Shown here: positions 45,531 to 53,864 of the stretch, one piece after another | How positions within the stretch are numbered: the first letter of the stretch is position 1 | Layout: every line of letters starts with the position of its first letter | Source of the DNA: Burkholderia latens | GTDB taxonomy: Bacteria; Pseudomonadota; Gammaproteobacteria; Burkholderiales; Burkholderiaceae | Assembly: GCF_902499045.1 (NCBI RefSeq) | Contig: NZ_CABVPL010000001.1 | Coordinates: 1 to 64,000 of the forward strand | Direction of reading: 5' to 3' | Length of the DNA: 64,000 nt | Notes under the pieces: model-generated | Seen by the model: the letters and a program-made list of their open reading frames with translations, nothing else | Database searches by the model: none | What the model was told of the DNA's origin: nothing | Made by a program: the position numbers and the translations under genes

Positions 45531-46460
45531 ATGAAGCCCGAGCTGCTGGTCCTGATCGCGCTGCGCGGCGACGCGCACCGCCAGATTGCCGCGTCGTACG
45601 ACGTCCACTATGCGCCCACCGCCGACGAACGCGAGCGCGCGATCGCCGCGCACGGCACCACGATTCGCGCGGTGCTCACCAACGGCAGCACGGGCCTGAC
45701 TGCCGGCGAGATCGACAGTCTGCCGCAGCTGACGTTCGTCAGCGCGCTCGGCGCCGGCTACGAGCACATCGATGTCGCGCACGCGAAGGCGCGCGGCATC
45801 ACCGTGGTGACGGGGGCCGGCACCAACGACGATTGCGTCGCCGATCACGCGTTCGCGCTGCTGCTCGCCGTGGTGCGCGACGTCGTGCAGCTCGATGCGA
45901 AAACCCGCGCGGGCGTATGGCGCGACGGGCTGCCGATGCCGCCGAACGTGTCGGGCAAGAAGCTCGGCATCGTCGGGCTCGGCAAGATCGGCGAGAAATG
46001 CGCGCGTCGCGCGGCCGGCTTCGATATCGAGATCGGTTATCACAATCGCGCGGCGAAACCCGTTCCGTATCGCTATTTCGACCGCATCGACACGCTCGCG
46101 CAATGGGCCGATTTCCTGATCGTCGCGACGCCGGGCGGCGCGGGCACGCGCCATTTGATCGACCGCGCGGTGCTCGACGCGCTGGGGCCCGGCGGCTTTC
46201 TCGTGAACGTGTCGCGCGGCAGCGTTGTCGATACCGCTGCTTTGGCGGACGCGCTGCGCGAACGGCGCATCGCGGGCGCTGGGCTCGACGTGTATGAAGG
46301 CGAGCCCGAACCGCCGCGCGCGCTGACGGATCTCGACAATGTCGTGCTGACACCGCACATGGGCGGCTGGTCGCCCGAGGCGCTCGATCGTTCGGTGCAG
46401 CAGTTCCTCGACAATGCCGTGCGGCATTTCGCGGGGGAGCCGGTGCTGACGCCGGTGTGA
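45531..46460 (+). CDS. D-isomer-specific 2-hydroxyacid dehydrogenase
   Basis: A 309-residue NAD(P)-dependent dehydrogenase. The Rossmann motif is KKLGIVGLGKIGEKCARRAA (about residues 143-162). Catalytic Arg is in LVNVSRGSVVDTAALADALR, Glu in AGLDVYEGEPEPP, His in VVLTPHMGGWSPEA. Relatives reduce glyoxylate, hydroxypyruvate or longer 2-oxoacids. No neighbour defines the substrate; it is divergent from the osmoprotectant operon with 166 bases between. Confidence 0.87.
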   Translation: MKPELLVLIALRGDAHRQIAASYDVHYAPTADERERAIAAHGTTIRAVLTNGSTGLTAGEIDSLPQLTFVSALGAGYEHIDVAHAKARGITVVTGAGTNDDCVADHAFALLLAVVRDVVQLDAKTRAGVWRDGLPMPPNVSGKKLGIVGLGKIGEKCARRAAGFDIEIGYHNRAAKPVPYRYFDRIDTLAQWADFLIVATPGGAGTRHLIDRAVLDALGPGGFLVNVSRGSVVDTAALADALRERRIAGAGLDVYEGEPEPPRALTDLDNVVLTPHMGGWSPEALDRSVQQFLDNAVRHFAGEPVLTPV

Positions 46461-46785
46461 GCGGCGCGGCGGGGTGCTGCGGAAGCGGATACGAACCGCC
46501 TTGTCCGCGACTGGCGTGCAAAAGCCGGAAAAAACGCATCGCGGCGTACCTTTCAGAACCGAAATATCGACTCGGCTGACACAACTTTTCGCTCGATGCG
46601 GCCCGGCCGTCGCCGGAGCCGCGCGTTCATGGAGACGAGCGACGACTACCTCCGCAGTGCCGCCGCGCCGCATTGACGCTGGATGAAGAGTCAACGCTGG
46701 CCCGCGCTGGTTGCGGCGGCTCGGCGGAACCGGCGCCGCACGCGTGCGATCGTCAACGATCGCACGCGCGTCATGCCGACGGCGC
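46461..46785. other. Gap with a long perfect hairpin between convergent genes
   Basis: No gene is supported. CGCGTGCGATCG (46741-46752) pairs perfectly with CGATCGCACGCG (46757-46768) over a four-base loop. It lies 18 bases beyond the stop of the S15 peptidase gene (minus) and probably ends or protects transcripts from one or both convergent genes. There is no T-run. Confidence 0.5.
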
Positions 46786-48732
46786 TCAGGATGAAACCAG
46801 TGGCACCGTCACCGACGTTCCTGCCGGATCGAGCGCGAGGCCCGTGCCCGGCGCCGGCCGCAGCGTCGCCTCGTTGTCGCTCGACAGCACGACGAGGCCG
46901 AGCTTGTGGCCCGCTTCGAGCTTGTAGTCGCGCGGCATGAAGGTCAGCTTCAAGTCATACGGCATCCCCGGCAGCACCGGTTCGGAGAACCAGTCCGACA
47001 CGCGATTGCGCGGATCGGTCCACGCGCGCGTGACGATCGTCGCCGTGCCGTCCGGTGCGCGGTCGACCAGCAGCGCCGTCACGTTCGCGACACCGGTGAA
47101 CGTCAGCCGCACACGTGCGGTCGCGGTGCCGGCGATCCGCGTCGCGGACGCGAACGGCGCGGTCTCGAAGCGGCCGCGATGCTCGCCGGTCGTCGCGTTC
47201 GCGAGCGTGAGCGCCGGAATCGTCGCATCGTCGGTGAAGCGCGCGAGCGGGCCGCCGCTCGGCGTCCGCAACAGCGTGCCGGTGCCGGCGCCGTCGCCAC
47301 CTGCGAAATACGCGACCGGCGTCGCGCGCCGCGCGGCCCAGTCCGTTTCCTTCAGCAGCGTGCCGTCCGCTTGCTCGACCACCGCGCGCGGATCGCCCTC
47401 GACACCGTTATCGACGCCGATCAGGTAGCGCGTGAACCAGCGGTTCACCTCTGCAGTCCACGCGTCGGCCATCGCGGGCACGCGGGTCGGGTCGGTGTGC
47501 TTCAGGCGATGCAGCCACAGCTGCGTCGGCACGCTCTGGCGCCGCATCGCGAGATACCACGACGTCGACTGGTCGACGCGCACGTTGTCGTCGGTCAGCC
47601 CCTGCGCGACGAGCGCCGGCGCGACCGCATGCGCGGTCGGAATGTCGCGCGCGGCCCAGAACGGCGAATAGTCGCCGGTCTTGCGGTCTTCCTGTTGCAG
47701 CGCTTCGTCGACCAGATGCGTGCAGCGTTCAGGATGCGCATTCGTCAGCAGCGCCTTGATATAGACGTCGACATCCTCGCCCTGATAGCCCTCCGGCGCG
47801 CGCACGAGCCCGCCCGATCGGTAGTAGCCGTACATGTTCGACAGCCCGGCGACCGGCACGATCGCATCGAGCCCGCGCGTGCGCAGGCTCGCGACCATCT
47901 TCGGCAGCGTGCCGTCGTATGACACACCGTACATGCCGACGTGGCCAGTCGACCAGCTCGCGACGACTGCCTTGCCGCTCGCGTCCTTCGCGGCCGCATC
48001 GCGGCCGAGCCAGCGAATCACCGACGCCATCGCGACGGATTCGTCGCGCGTGAGGATCGTCGGGCAACCGTCGGAGCCGGCGGTGCCGAGCGAATCCGCA
48101 TAAACGATCGTGAAGCCGCGCGGGATGAAATAGCTTTCGATCCATGAGCGGCCGGCCGCGGCCGCTTCGAGCTGCTGCAGCATCCGGACCTGCGGCGCGG
48201 CCGCCATCACGCGCGTGGATGCGCCGCCGGCGGCAGCCGCGGCCGCGGCGGGATGCGGCGTGCCGTCGAGTTCGACGTCGACGTCGTGGTTCGGGCTGTC
48301 GGCGAGTCCCGCGTAGTACGGGCTCGCGAGCACGATGACCGGCGTGCGCGCGCCGCTCGCGGTTTCGGACGGGCGCACGATGCGCACGTGGATCCGGTCT
48401 TTCGTGCCGTCGCGGTCGGAATCGACCGGCGTGTCGACCCACGCGTTTTCCTCGATCGTGCCGCCGGACAGCGATGGCTGCACCTGGCCGTTGCTGATCA
48501 CCGGCTTGTAGCGGCCGCTGCCGGCGAGGTTGGCGTACGGGACGCCGGACGGCGACACGCGTCGCTGCGCTGCGCTATCGGCCTGTTGATCCTGAGCCTG
48601 GCCTTGACCTTGCGCGAGCGCGGACACACCGGCCACGCCGCCGCCGTCGTCGCCGCCGCAAGCGGCGAGCGTCGCGGCTGCGACGAGCGCGGGCAGCCAT
48701 GCGCGATGCATTCCGGTTCGATGAATGTTCAT
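46786..48732 (-). CDS. S15-family (X-Pro dipeptidyl peptidase-like) lipoprotein hydrolase
   Basis: A 648-residue protein with a lipoprotein signal (LVAAATLAAC, Cys25 lipidated). After a low-complexity Gln/Gly/Ala segment comes an alpha/beta-hydrolase domain with the nucleophile Ser271 in YGVSYDGTLP, then a C-terminal jelly-roll domain of the PepX type (AGTATARVRLTFTGVANVTA; KLTFMPRDYKLEAGHKLGLV). Family members cleave dipeptides after proline or act as cocaine-esterase-like hydrolases. It is anchored to the membrane on the periplasmic or outer face. Stands alone in its direction. Confidence 0.83.
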   Translation of the reverse strand: MNIHRTGMHRAWLPALVAAATLAACGGDDGGGVAGVSALAQGQGQAQDQQADSAAQRRVSPSGVPYANLAGSGRYKPVISNGQVQPSLSGGTIEENAWVDTPVDSDRDGTKDRIHVRIVRPSETASGARTPVIVLASPYYAGLADSPNHDVDVELDGTPHPAAAAAAAGGASTRVMAAAPQVRMLQQLEAAAAGRSWIESYFIPRGFTIVYADSLGTAGSDGCPTILTRDESVAMASVIRWLGRDAAAKDASGKAVVASWSTGHVGMYGVSYDGTLPKMVASLRTRGLDAIVPVAGLSNMYGYYRSGGLVRAPEGYQGEDVDVYIKALLTNAHPERCTHLVDEALQQEDRKTGDYSPFWAARDIPTAHAVAPALVAQGLTDDNVRVDQSTSWYLAMRRQSVPTQLWLHRLKHTDPTRVPAMADAWTAEVNRWFTRYLIGVDNGVEGDPRAVVEQADGTLLKETDWAARRATPVAYFAGGDGAGTGTLLRTPSGGPLARFTDDATIPALTLANATTGEHRGRFETAPFASATRIAGTATARVRLTFTGVANVTALLVDRAPDGTATIVTRAWTDPRNRVSDWFSEPVLPGMPYDLKLTFMPRDYKLEAGHKLGLVVLSSDNEATLRPAPGTGLALDPAGTSVTVPLVSS

Positions 48733-49381
48733 TGAATCGACCTCGTCTCTTGTGATTGTGTGGAACCGGCCGGCTCGCGATACGCCCCCTGCGGCCTACC
48801 GGGTGCTGCGCGGATGAAGCGGAACTGCACCATCAAAAGCGGCGGGCAACACGTACGAGCGTCTCGCCCGGTGCCGGCGCACGTCGGGCGGCGCGCTTCC
48901 GGCTGGCGTCGAGGCGAGCGCATCGCCCCGAACGGAAATCGTCAGTGCGGCGGTTCGCTACGAATGCAGGAGTGCGAATCAAATGCAGGCATGCCCAGGC
49001 TTCCTTCAGGTTTCGGATGAAACGGAGCGGCACGATGCGATGAGGCGGGAATGTTGCGAACGGCGGTGCTGCAACGGCCCAGGAAAGCGCGACGCGAGGC
49101 CGGCACGCTGGCCGGATTGCTTTCCGGAAGCTTGCGCAAAGTTATCGCAGTGAAATGCGCGTGTCAAACTTTTTTAGTTCATGTCAAACAAAGTTTCGAT
49201 ATGCGCGCGGGGTGCGACTTCAACTTCCGCGGAAGGCCGGCCGTAAGCGACGAAAGCAGGTGTCGCGCAGGCCGGCATTCCGCGTCGGCAGCCGTCGCAG
49301 AATGCGGATTGTCGCGATGCGGGACAGAGCGAAGGCGATCCGCCGCGCATCGCGCCGGCGCTGCGCAGCAGTACCGGTGCG
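48733..49381. other. Gap upstream of the S15 gene
   Basis: I see no supported gene here. It includes the S15 promoter side and a locally AT-richer patch (about 49135-49200) with TGTCAAAC at 49162-49169 and 49182-49189, exactly 20 bases apart, around a run of six T. Confidence 0.4.
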
Positions 49382-49960
49382 TTGCGCGTGAAGACCTCCG
49401 AGGTGGCGCGTATCGCGTTCAACGCGACCGCCGATGCGAGTGCGCATGTGCTGCGCAGAATCGTCGACGATGCGTATGTAGACCGCAGCGCGCCGGGCGC
49501 CGCGCTGTTCTGGCGGCCCGGCATGGGCGGCCGCTACGCGGTGCAGGTGGCCGACGACCACGGGCGCCGCGACCGGCGGCCGTTGGGTGTGGGGCTGGCG
49601 GGGCAGGCGCGGCCTGGCCGCGCCGGTTCAGACGCTGTAGCCGATGCGCAGGACGCCCCACGGGCGTCCGCCGACGAAGATCGGCGCCGACACATCCTTC
49701 ATCAGCGCGAACTGGCCGTTGCCCATGTCGCGCCGATAGGTCTGCAACAGGAACGGCTTGTCGTGCGATACCGACATGCGGGCCGTCCGGTCCGTATAGA
49801 TCCGGCGATTCCGGGAGTTTGCCGCGTTCCAGGCGGCGTCCGCGCGCTGCGGCTGCGAGAATTTCCGGTTGTGGGTCGGCAGGTAGCATTGCCGGTCGAA
49901 GCTCGCGCAATAGACGATGCGTTCGTCGAGGTCGAGCACCGGCTCCTGGACGGCCGGTAG
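49382..49960 (+). CDS. Possible gene or gene remnant, 5' part coding-like
   Basis: From 49382 (TTG; MRVKTSEVARIAFNATADAS) to about 49590 the plus strand shows strong G/C third-position bias and a plausible protein sequence (HVLRRIVDDAYVDRSAPGAA, LFWRPGMGGRYAVQVADDH). After about 49600 the same frame becomes antisense to the chemoreceptor gene and the composition loses meaning, with no stop until 49960. This suggests a gene that has lost its 3' end, or a frameshifted small gene. I do not recognise it. Confidence 0.25.
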   Translation: MRVKTSEVARIAFNATADASAHVLRRIVDDAYVDRSAPGAALFWRPGMGGRYAVQVADDHGRRDRRPLGVGLAGQARPGRAGSDAVADAQDAPRASADEDRRRHILHQRELAVAHVAPIGLQQERLVVRYRHAGRPVRIDPAIPGVCRVPGGVRALRLREFPVVGRQVALPVEARAIDDAFVEVEHRLLDGR

Positions 49961-51034
49961 CACGCGATCGGTGAACGCCGTGAAGCGTGTCATGAACTGC
50001 TGCGGGTCGGTGCCCGGAATCGGTTCGTAGTGCGTGTCGAAGAGCGCGTCGAGTGCGATGTCGCCACGGCCGACTGCGTCCTCGAACAGCTTGCTGATCG
50101 CGGCGGCCGTGCTCCGCGCGGTGTCGATCAGGCGCGTATCGGGAGACTCGATGCCGGTCGCGGCGGTGAGCTCGATCAGCCTCTCGGAGACGGAGAGCAG
50201 GTTGCCGAGCCGGTCCTTGGCCTGCGAGAAATTTCCGGCCGAGTTCTCGACACCGGACGCCATCTCGCCCACCTGCTCGTCGAGCCGGTGGCACTGCGTC
50301 TCGATTTCGTCCGTCAGCGACGCGATCTGTTCGGCTTCGCCGGCGAGTTCGGTGATTGCGTGCCCGGTCGCGTGCACGACCTCGCCGATCGTGCGCGTGC
50401 CCTCGCGCACGCGATGCGCGCGGGCGGCGTTGTCGGCGCCTTCCGCGAGCAGGTGTTCCGTCTGCTCGGCGAGCCGCGCGAGAGTCGTTTCGATCTGGGC
50501 CGTCGCCTGCCCCGTCTTCGCGGACAGATTCTTGACCTCCGCCGCGACGACCGCGAAGCTGCGACCCGAGTCGCCGGCGCGCGCGGCCTCGATCGCGGCG
50601 TTCAGCGCGAGCAGGTGGGTCTGGCGCGCGATGACCGAAATCTCCTCGGACACGGCCCGCACATGGTCGAGCGCGTCGCGCAGCGTGCCCATCTGGTCGC
50701 TGATCGTGGTGACGCCCTCGACGAGTCCGTGAATGTCGGCAAGCGAGGCCTCGATCGTCTGCTGCGACTGCCGGACCGCATTCGACGCGTTGGCGCTGAC
50801 GTCGCGCACCTGCTGCGCGGCCTCGGCAATCCGGTGGTTGCCGCGCAGCGTGACGGCGGCCGATTCGCGCAGCGTGTGGCAGACCTCCGCCTGCCGGGCG
50901 ACGCGGGCCGCGACTTCCTCGACGTGACCCGATACGTCGCAGATCTCGATGCCGAGCCTGCCTGCCTGCTCGGCGATGTCGCCGACGAGCGCACGCGACG
51001 AACGGCGGCCGCGGCCGAATCCGAAGAAGTTCAC
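49628..51034 (-). CDS. Soluble methyl-accepting chemotaxis protein with C-terminal sensor domain
   Basis: A 468-residue protein without membrane helices. The start is GTG at 51034 (MNFFGFGRGRRSS) with AAGGAG ten bases upstream; an in-frame ATG further up precedes that site and is unlikely. The receptor signalling hairpin is at about 134-180 (VIARQTHLLALNAAIEAARA, GRSFAVVAAEVKNLSAKTG). After about residue 320 comes a Cache/PAS-like sensor segment ending PIFVGGRPWGVLRIGYSV. It should sit in cytoplasmic arrays and sense an internal signal. No che genes are nearby. Confidence 0.85.
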   Translation of the reverse strand: MNFFGFGRGRRSSRALVGDIAEQAGRLGIEICDVSGHVEEVAARVARQAEVCHTLRESAAVTLRGNHRIAEAAQQVRDVSANASNAVRQSQQTIEASLADIHGLVEGVTTISDQMGTLRDALDHVRAVSEEISVIARQTHLLALNAAIEAARAGDSGRSFAVVAAEVKNLSAKTGQATAQIETTLARLAEQTEHLLAEGADNAARAHRVREGTRTIGEVVHATGHAITELAGEAEQIASLTDEIETQCHRLDEQVGEMASGVENSAGNFSQAKDRLGNLLSVSERLIELTAATGIESPDTRLIDTARSTAAAISKLFEDAVGRGDIALDALFDTHYEPIPGTDPQQFMTRFTAFTDRVLPAVQEPVLDLDERIVYCASFDRQCYLPTHNRKFSQPQRADAAWNAANSRNRRIYTDRTARMSVSHDKPFLLQTYRRDMGNGQFALMKDVSAPIFVGGRPWGVLRIGYSV

Positions 51035-51621
51035 GTTGCTGGGTCTCCTTGATGGCATGCACGCCGGGTTCCCGCGGATATTGGGCGCGCGTTCCTGACT
51101 TGACGGCCGCACGGCCGCGGACTTGAGGTCGGGTAAACATCGAGCGTCCGCCCATGACGACCAGGTCGACCTGGTCGAGCGGGCTGGCCAATTCGCGCAG
51201 CGTTGCGCGACGCGCTGCGAACCGCCGCCGGGCTTTCGCATCGGGAAGAATTCAGGTGCGCAATGTGCGGCGGAGTGTGATGGCCGACGGCGCGCGGCGA
51301 GTCGACCACGACGGCTCAGGCGAGCGAGGCAATACGGAGTAACGGGAGTCGGAATGGCCGATCTGCAGTCCTCTCGATGCCGATCGCATGATTTGCACGA
51401 GCCGGCACGGCACCGCCTCGTCAAACTGGAGATCGATACGGCAGACTGGGGCGGCGCCGGGGGGGGCGTGACCGGCAGCGGGTGATCCGTGCCTCGATGC
51501 AGCGCCGCGTGACGCTGGCTGCGAGCCGCTGCGCGGCGCCTGCGCAGAACAGGGGCCGGCGCGGATCCGGACGTGCGCGCCGGTCAGGTTCGATCTCGAC
51601 GAATGACCGGCGCGCGCGCCA
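51035..51621. other. Gap between chemoreceptor and HTH gene, with a 20-bp palindrome
   Basis: About 590 bases without a supported gene; plus-strand frames here lack coding bias. CGACCAGGTCGACCTGGTCG (51158-51177) is a perfect 20-base palindrome, 124 bases before the chemoreceptor start, and may be a regulator site. Confidence 0.45.
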
Positions 51622-51960
51622 TCAGCTGTCGTCGGTCTTCGCCTGCAGATCCTTCAACCCCTGGATCACGACCAGCAGCGCGCGCCCGTGTTCGTCCGAG
51701 CCGTCCCACGCGTCGACGATCGCGTCGCGCAGCAGATCGTTATAGCGGCGGCGCGCCGGGCCGGTATCGACGCCATAGAAACTGCATAGCTTATTGAATG
51801 GCGCGCTGCGCCGCAGCCGTCGTCCATTCGACTGCCGCAGCCGCGACACCGTCGGCTGGCTGACCCCGGAGAGTCGCGCAATTTCGCTGGACGAGCGCGT
51901 ATCCGCCAGCAGACGGCGTAACAGGTCTTGTACAGGAAAATCATGATCCGGGGCTTCCAT
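51622..51960 (-). CDS. Small XRE-type HTH regulator
   Basis: A 112-residue protein (ATG at 51960; an ATG at 51969 would add three residues). A Cro/CI-type helix-turn-helix is clear: DTRSSSEIARLSGVSQPTVS followed by RLRQSNGRRLRRSAPFNKLC (about residues 19-58). The C-terminal helix-rich part (DLLRDAIVDAWDGSDEHGRA; LVVIQGLKDLQAKTDDS) may bind a partner. A TATAAT box ends only eight bases before the ATG, so the mRNA may be leaderless. The unknown gene at 52039 is divergent from it with 78 bases between and is the probable target. Confidence 0.75.
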   Translation of the reverse strand: MEAPDHDFPVQDLLRRLLADTRSSSEIARLSGVSQPTVSRLRQSNGRRLRRSAPFNKLCSFYGVDTGPARRRYNDLLRDAIVDAWDGSDEHGRALLVVIQGLKDLQAKTDDS

Positions 51961-51967
51961 GCGATGC

Positions 51968-51996
51968 ATTATACCTATACAGTTACGGTTGTTGAA
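51968..51996 (-). promoter_or_regulatory. Promoter of the XRE gene, possibly leaderless
   Basis: On the minus strand TTCAAC (51996-51991) and TATAAT (51973-51968) are 17 bases apart. A start point about seven bases after the -10 box falls at or one base before the ATG at 51960. No ribosome site is present. The same 78 bases must also hold the promoter of the divergent gene. Confidence 0.5.
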
Positions 51997-52038
51997 TGGG
52001 CTTGCTGTCACCAGCGAGGCTGTATCCCGAGAAAGTTG

Positions 52039-52944
52039 ATGACACTGAAACACCTCCCTCCCACGTTCTGCTGGACGAAGATCGGTACCGAGTCCGGCGA
52101 GGAACTGCCGACCGTCGTGCTCCGCAAGGAATGGGAGCGCCGGCTGGGGGGCGGGCGTTTCCTGTGGGGCATCAGCCAGCCGCTCGGCAACAGCGCGCAA
52201 GTGGCCGCGCATCGCACGGGCTCGCTGCTCGCGCTGTTCTCGCCGGTTGCGTCGCGCACGCGTCCCGGCGAGCGCAAGCGCGAGGACGCGCTGCTGTGGA
52301 ATGCATGGGTCGATGCCAGCGGCCAGGTGCGGCCGCTGCCGCCGCACACGTTCATCGCGAGCCGCGCGACGCTGCCGTCGGGCCGGCGTCGCGAGCAGCA
52401 CTACGCGCTGGTTTGCGCATCGTCCACCGCGCTGACGGTCGGCACGCAATTGCGCGTGTTTCCCGACCACCTGCGCAGCGTGAGCACCGGCAAGCCGCTC
52501 GGCGTCGCGCAGGGCGCGGCCGTGGTCGACTGCATCGGGCGTGCGAAGGAGCAAACGGGCAAGAGCTATCCGCTCGCGTTGTCGGTCGAGCTTGAAGCAC
52601 CGTATTTCGTGCGGCTCGCGCAGCCGAGCGTGCTGAAGGCGCGCGATCTCGCCGACGTGAACAAGGCGACGCGCGCCGGCGATTTCGATCGATTCGTCGA
52701 GCTGGTCGCGCGCTTGCGCGGCAAGTCGCCGACGGATGCCGTGCGCGGCGTCACGCGCGATCTGTTCGACGTGCCGCCGATCGAAACGGCAGCCGCCTAT
52801 GTTGCGCCCACCCATGCCGTGCGACTGCGCAGCCGGCCCGCGGCCGAGCATCCGGGCGAACTCACCGGCGACCTGTTCGATCTGTCGCCTGGTGAAGCGG
52901 CCGCGTTCGGCGGTCTCGCGCATTCGCGTATCGGGCGCGCATGA
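52039..52944 (+). CDS. Unrecognised 301-residue protein divergent from XRE gene
   Basis: I do not recognise a family. The start is ATG at 52039 (MTLKHLPPTFCWTKIGTESG), preceded by a modest GAGAAAG site. The N-terminal two-thirds looks like one soluble alpha/beta domain (VVLRKEWERRLGGGRFLWGI; SLLALFSPVASRTRPGERKR; HYALVCASSTALTVGTQL; YPLALSVELEAPYFVRLAQP). The tail repeats a motif: VTRDLFDVPPIETAA (from residue 238) and LTGDLFDLSPGEAAA (from residue 275). No signal peptide or membrane helix. Base and codon use match the neighbours, so recent transfer is not indicated. Confidence 0.7.
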   Translation: MTLKHLPPTFCWTKIGTESGEELPTVVLRKEWERRLGGGRFLWGISQPLGNSAQVAAHRTGSLLALFSPVASRTRPGERKREDALLWNAWVDASGQVRPLPPHTFIASRATLPSGRRREQHYALVCASSTALTVGTQLRVFPDHLRSVSTGKPLGVAQGAAVVDCIGRAKEQTGKSYPLALSVELEAPYFVRLAQPSVLKARDLADVNKATRAGDFDRFVELVARLRGKSPTDAVRGVTRDLFDVPPIETAAAYVAPTHAVRLRSRPAAEHPGELTGDLFDLSPGEAAAFGGLAHSRIGRA

Positions 52945-53219
52945 TGTTCGCCCGCCTGCATGCGGCGCATGATGTGAAGTCGCGCGGTTGAACGCGCGTG
53001 CGGCGGCGTGCATCGATGTCGCCGCCGTTCGGCGCGCAAGAATTTGTTGCAATCTCGCCGTAGCGGTTCGGCGAGTGTGGAGCGACAATCGCGACGAAGC
53101 GCGCTGCACGGCGATCGTGCGCCGGCAGGCTGCCTGCCGGCGTTCACGCGGCCGACATGCGTGCCGCGCACACTGAGCGCCGGCTTGCTTCACATAGCAA
53201 CCCTGAAGGAGAAGTGTCG

Positions 53220-53450
53220 ATGTCGACCCACATCTGTTCGCGGGAAGCCCGGGCCGCACAACGCTTCGTCGAAGCGACGCGCAACGTCGATCAGGCGTTT
53301 CGCGCCGTACGCGGTGAAGGCGATGACGACATCTCGTCGGCCGACTATGCACGCGCGATGTCGCGCCTCGATCGTGCGCTCGATGAACTGGCACGTGCGC
53401 AGGAATTCTTCGATCGCGTGGTGAGCGCCGACGCGCCGCACGGCAACTGA
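53220..53450 (+). CDS. Small helical protein of unknown function (76 aa)
   Basis: The start at 53220 (MSTHICSREARAAQ) follows AAGGAG. The sequence is charged and nearly all helical (RAAQRFVEATRNVDQAFRAV; SADYARAMSRLDRALDELAR; AQEFFDRVV), with a heptad-like pattern that suggests a small helical hairpin or coiled coil. It lies 275 bases after the unknown gene at 52039. Function unknown. Confidence 0.6.
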   Translation: MSTHICSREARAAQRFVEATRNVDQAFRAVRGEGDDDISSADYARAMSRLDRALDELARAQEFFDRVVSADAPHGN

Positions 53451-53864
53451 ACCGAAGGCGCTGTTGCGGCCTTTGCGTCTGTCGCTTTCTTTTTTTCGTT
53501 TTGTTCTACGCTGCATCGTGCGGCGTTCGACGCGCGTCACGATAGCACCCGGCACGTCGTTCATTCATCGTCCGCCGGCGGCCCATCGCGCACACCCCAT
53601 CATGCAGGCGCGTAACGCACGTCCGCTTGATTCGATTGGCCTCACACGTTCAGCCCGCCGATCGTCCAACCGGGATTCATAGACCCTGTGCCGATGCACG
53701 CCCCGGCGGCATGAGCGAAGTCGGGCAAGCGCAAAGTTGTCGCGCGGCATCGGCGAAGTCGGGTGGTGGTCGATGCCCGCGCATTCTGCCATCGGCCCCG
53801 GCGCGCTGCGGTGCCGCGACGATGTGGCAACGCGCTCGACGTCTCGCGTCGTGAACGGTGAGCT
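53451..53864. other. Gap after the small helical gene, weak terminator
   Basis: AAGGC (53455-53459) can pair with GCCTT (53469-53473), and seven T follow at 53490-53496; this is a weak terminator for the upstream gene. The rest shows no supported gene or repeat. Confidence 0.4.

Noticed and set aside
51123-51485. Plus-strand open frame upstream of the chemoreceptor
   Set aside because: Weak third-position bias, no plausible start signal, and low-complexity end.
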